Below, piece after piece: positions 63,416 through 64,000 of a DNA stretch of 64,000 bases. The DNA lies in assembly GCA_028688995.1 (NCBI GenBank), contig JAQTXB010000008.1:1-64000 (forward strand), written 5' to 3'. Within the stretch, counting starts at the first letter, position 1; each line of letters starts with the position of its first letter. The notes beneath the pieces were generated by a model. The model did not search any database. It was not told the origin of the DNA and was given only the letters and a program-made list of their open reading frames with translations. The DNA comes from Aliarcobacter sp. GTDB taxonomy: Bacteria > Campylobacterota > Campylobacteria > Campylobacterales > Arcobacteraceae. A program made the translations under genes and the position numbers.

Positions 63416-64000
63416 TTATGAAAACCACTTTTTAACTTTGTCAAACATTGATTCAAAACTAGATTCATGAGGTTTGCTTTCAACTCCAAAACTCTCTTGA
63501 AGTTTCTCTAAAAGCTCTTTTTGTTCGCTGTTTAATTCTTTTGGATATTCAATTTTAATTTGTACAACTAAATTACCTTTTCCATAACCTTGAACAGATT
63601 TTACACCTTCACCTTTGAAAGTAAATTGTTGTTTATCTTTTGCATTTTTTGGAATTTCAAGTTCAACTTCACCTCTTAAAGTTGGAACAGTGATTTTTCC
63701 ACCAAGTGCAATTTGTGTAAAGAATATTGGAGCTTCATAATAAATGTCATCATCATGTCTTACAAAATGAGAATCTTCTTTTACTTTTACTTGTAGATAT
63801 AAATCACCTCTTGAGCCATCAGGTGCAATATTTCCCTTGTGCGAAACTCTGATTCTCATTCCATCATTTACACCCTCAGGTATATCAACTTTGAAAGAAT
63901 CTTTTACTTCATCATAACCACTTCCACCACATGATTTACATGAAGCTGCTGCTGCTTGTCCACTTCCACCACATTTAGGACAAGTTTGAGCAAATGTCAT
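63416..64000 (-). CDS. dnaJ: C-terminal part of chaperone DnaJ, cut by the window edge
   Basis: The frame enters from the right edge and ends at 63416. The visible 195 codons begin inside the protein: the segment MTFAQTCPKCGGSG and CKSCGGSG are zinc-finger repeats, followed by the substrate-binding C-terminal domains (VDIPEGVNDGMRIRV, GGKITVPTLRGEVEL, FKGEGVKSVQGYG) and a short acidic tail. The J-domain and Gly/Phe region lie outside the window. The apparent Met at 64000 is internal. DnaJ works with DnaK and GrpE in protein folding. Confidence 0.94.
   Translation of the reverse strand: MTFAQTCPKCGGSGQAAAASCKSCGGSGYDEVKDSFKVDIPEGVNDGMRIRVSHKGNIAPDGSRGDLYLQVKVKEDSHFVRHDDDIYYEAPIFFTQIALGGKITVPTLRGEVELEIPKNAKDKQQFTFKGEGVKSVQGYGKGNLVVQIKIEYPKELNSEQKELLEKLQESFGVESKPHESSFESMFDKVKKWFS

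Overview
The window is very AT-rich, gene-dense, and reads as a chromosome segment of a Campylobacterota (epsilonproteobacterial) species, most like the Arcobacter/Aliarcobacter group. This rests on base composition, promoters that consist of a TATAAT box with no clear -35, a fused ResB-CcsA cytochrome c synthase, many c-di-GMP and chemotaxis proteins, and family content known from that group. The species is inferred, not shown. I see no rRNA, tRNA, CRISPR array, prophage or insertion sequence.

Layout. 0-9.5 kb: a small membrane chemoreceptor with a response regulator that has no kinase beside it, an AEC permease, a FAD oxidoreductase, a phasin-like/UbiB pair, an HD-GYP c-di-GMP phosphodiesterase and a lipocalin. 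9.5-16.3 kb: a secreted small protein, an internally duplicated leucine-rich-repeat protein after a gene-free gap, the ABC-F protein YbiT, then a thioesterase, aat, rsuA and a HAD phosphatase. 16.3-24.2 kb: a candidate structured small RNA, a NosL-like/TauE-SafE membrane pair, and a vitamin B12 locus (btuB-btuF-btuD-btuC, then a cobyrinate diamide synthase, with sixA divergent). 24.2-33 kb: acpH, small proteins, an SLT-like protein, a TDT-family channel, an aldo/keto reductase, a large chemoreceptor with a zinc-binding CZB domain, and a PAS-GGDEF-EAL protein. 33-42 kb: ybgC, a PLD-type nuclease, a Ste24-like protease-rmuC-Cu/Zn permease operon, moeA with a DMT exporter, and ttcA-DUF523. 42-46 kb: small flagellar-like secreted proteins and a flagellin-like protein around a diguanylate cyclase-CDP-alcohol phosphatidyltransferase-ppx operon. 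46-64 kb: ligA, pepD, a two-component system with a double solute-binding sensor, ccsBA, cmoB, a tandem pair of diverged GGDEF proteins, an MBL hydrolase, a ferritin-like DUF455 protein, a stand-alone trpB and the 3' end of dnaJ.

How genes work together. The Btu genes form a complete B12 uptake route: outer membrane receptor, periplasmic binder, permease and ATPase. CobB beside them implies corrinoid remodelling or synthesis. At least five c-di-GMP proteins and two chemoreceptors point to a motile, surface-switching lifestyle. Two of these sensors, the HD-GYP protein and the CZB chemoreceptor, share the same periplasmic sensor domain.

Most noteworthy: (i) ubiB and cobB seem to start at AUA codons, each placed after a good Shine-Dalgarno sequence; (ii) an unannotated ~114-nt RNA candidate at 16423-16536 carries an anti-SD CCUCC loop and its own promoter and terminator; (iii) the B12 operon has no recognisable cobalamin riboswitch but is led by a 61-codon ORF with the strongest SD in the window; (iv) an LRR protein arose by internal duplication; (v) TtcA has lost one cluster-binding cysteine; (vi) there are miniature flagellar-rod-like proteins.
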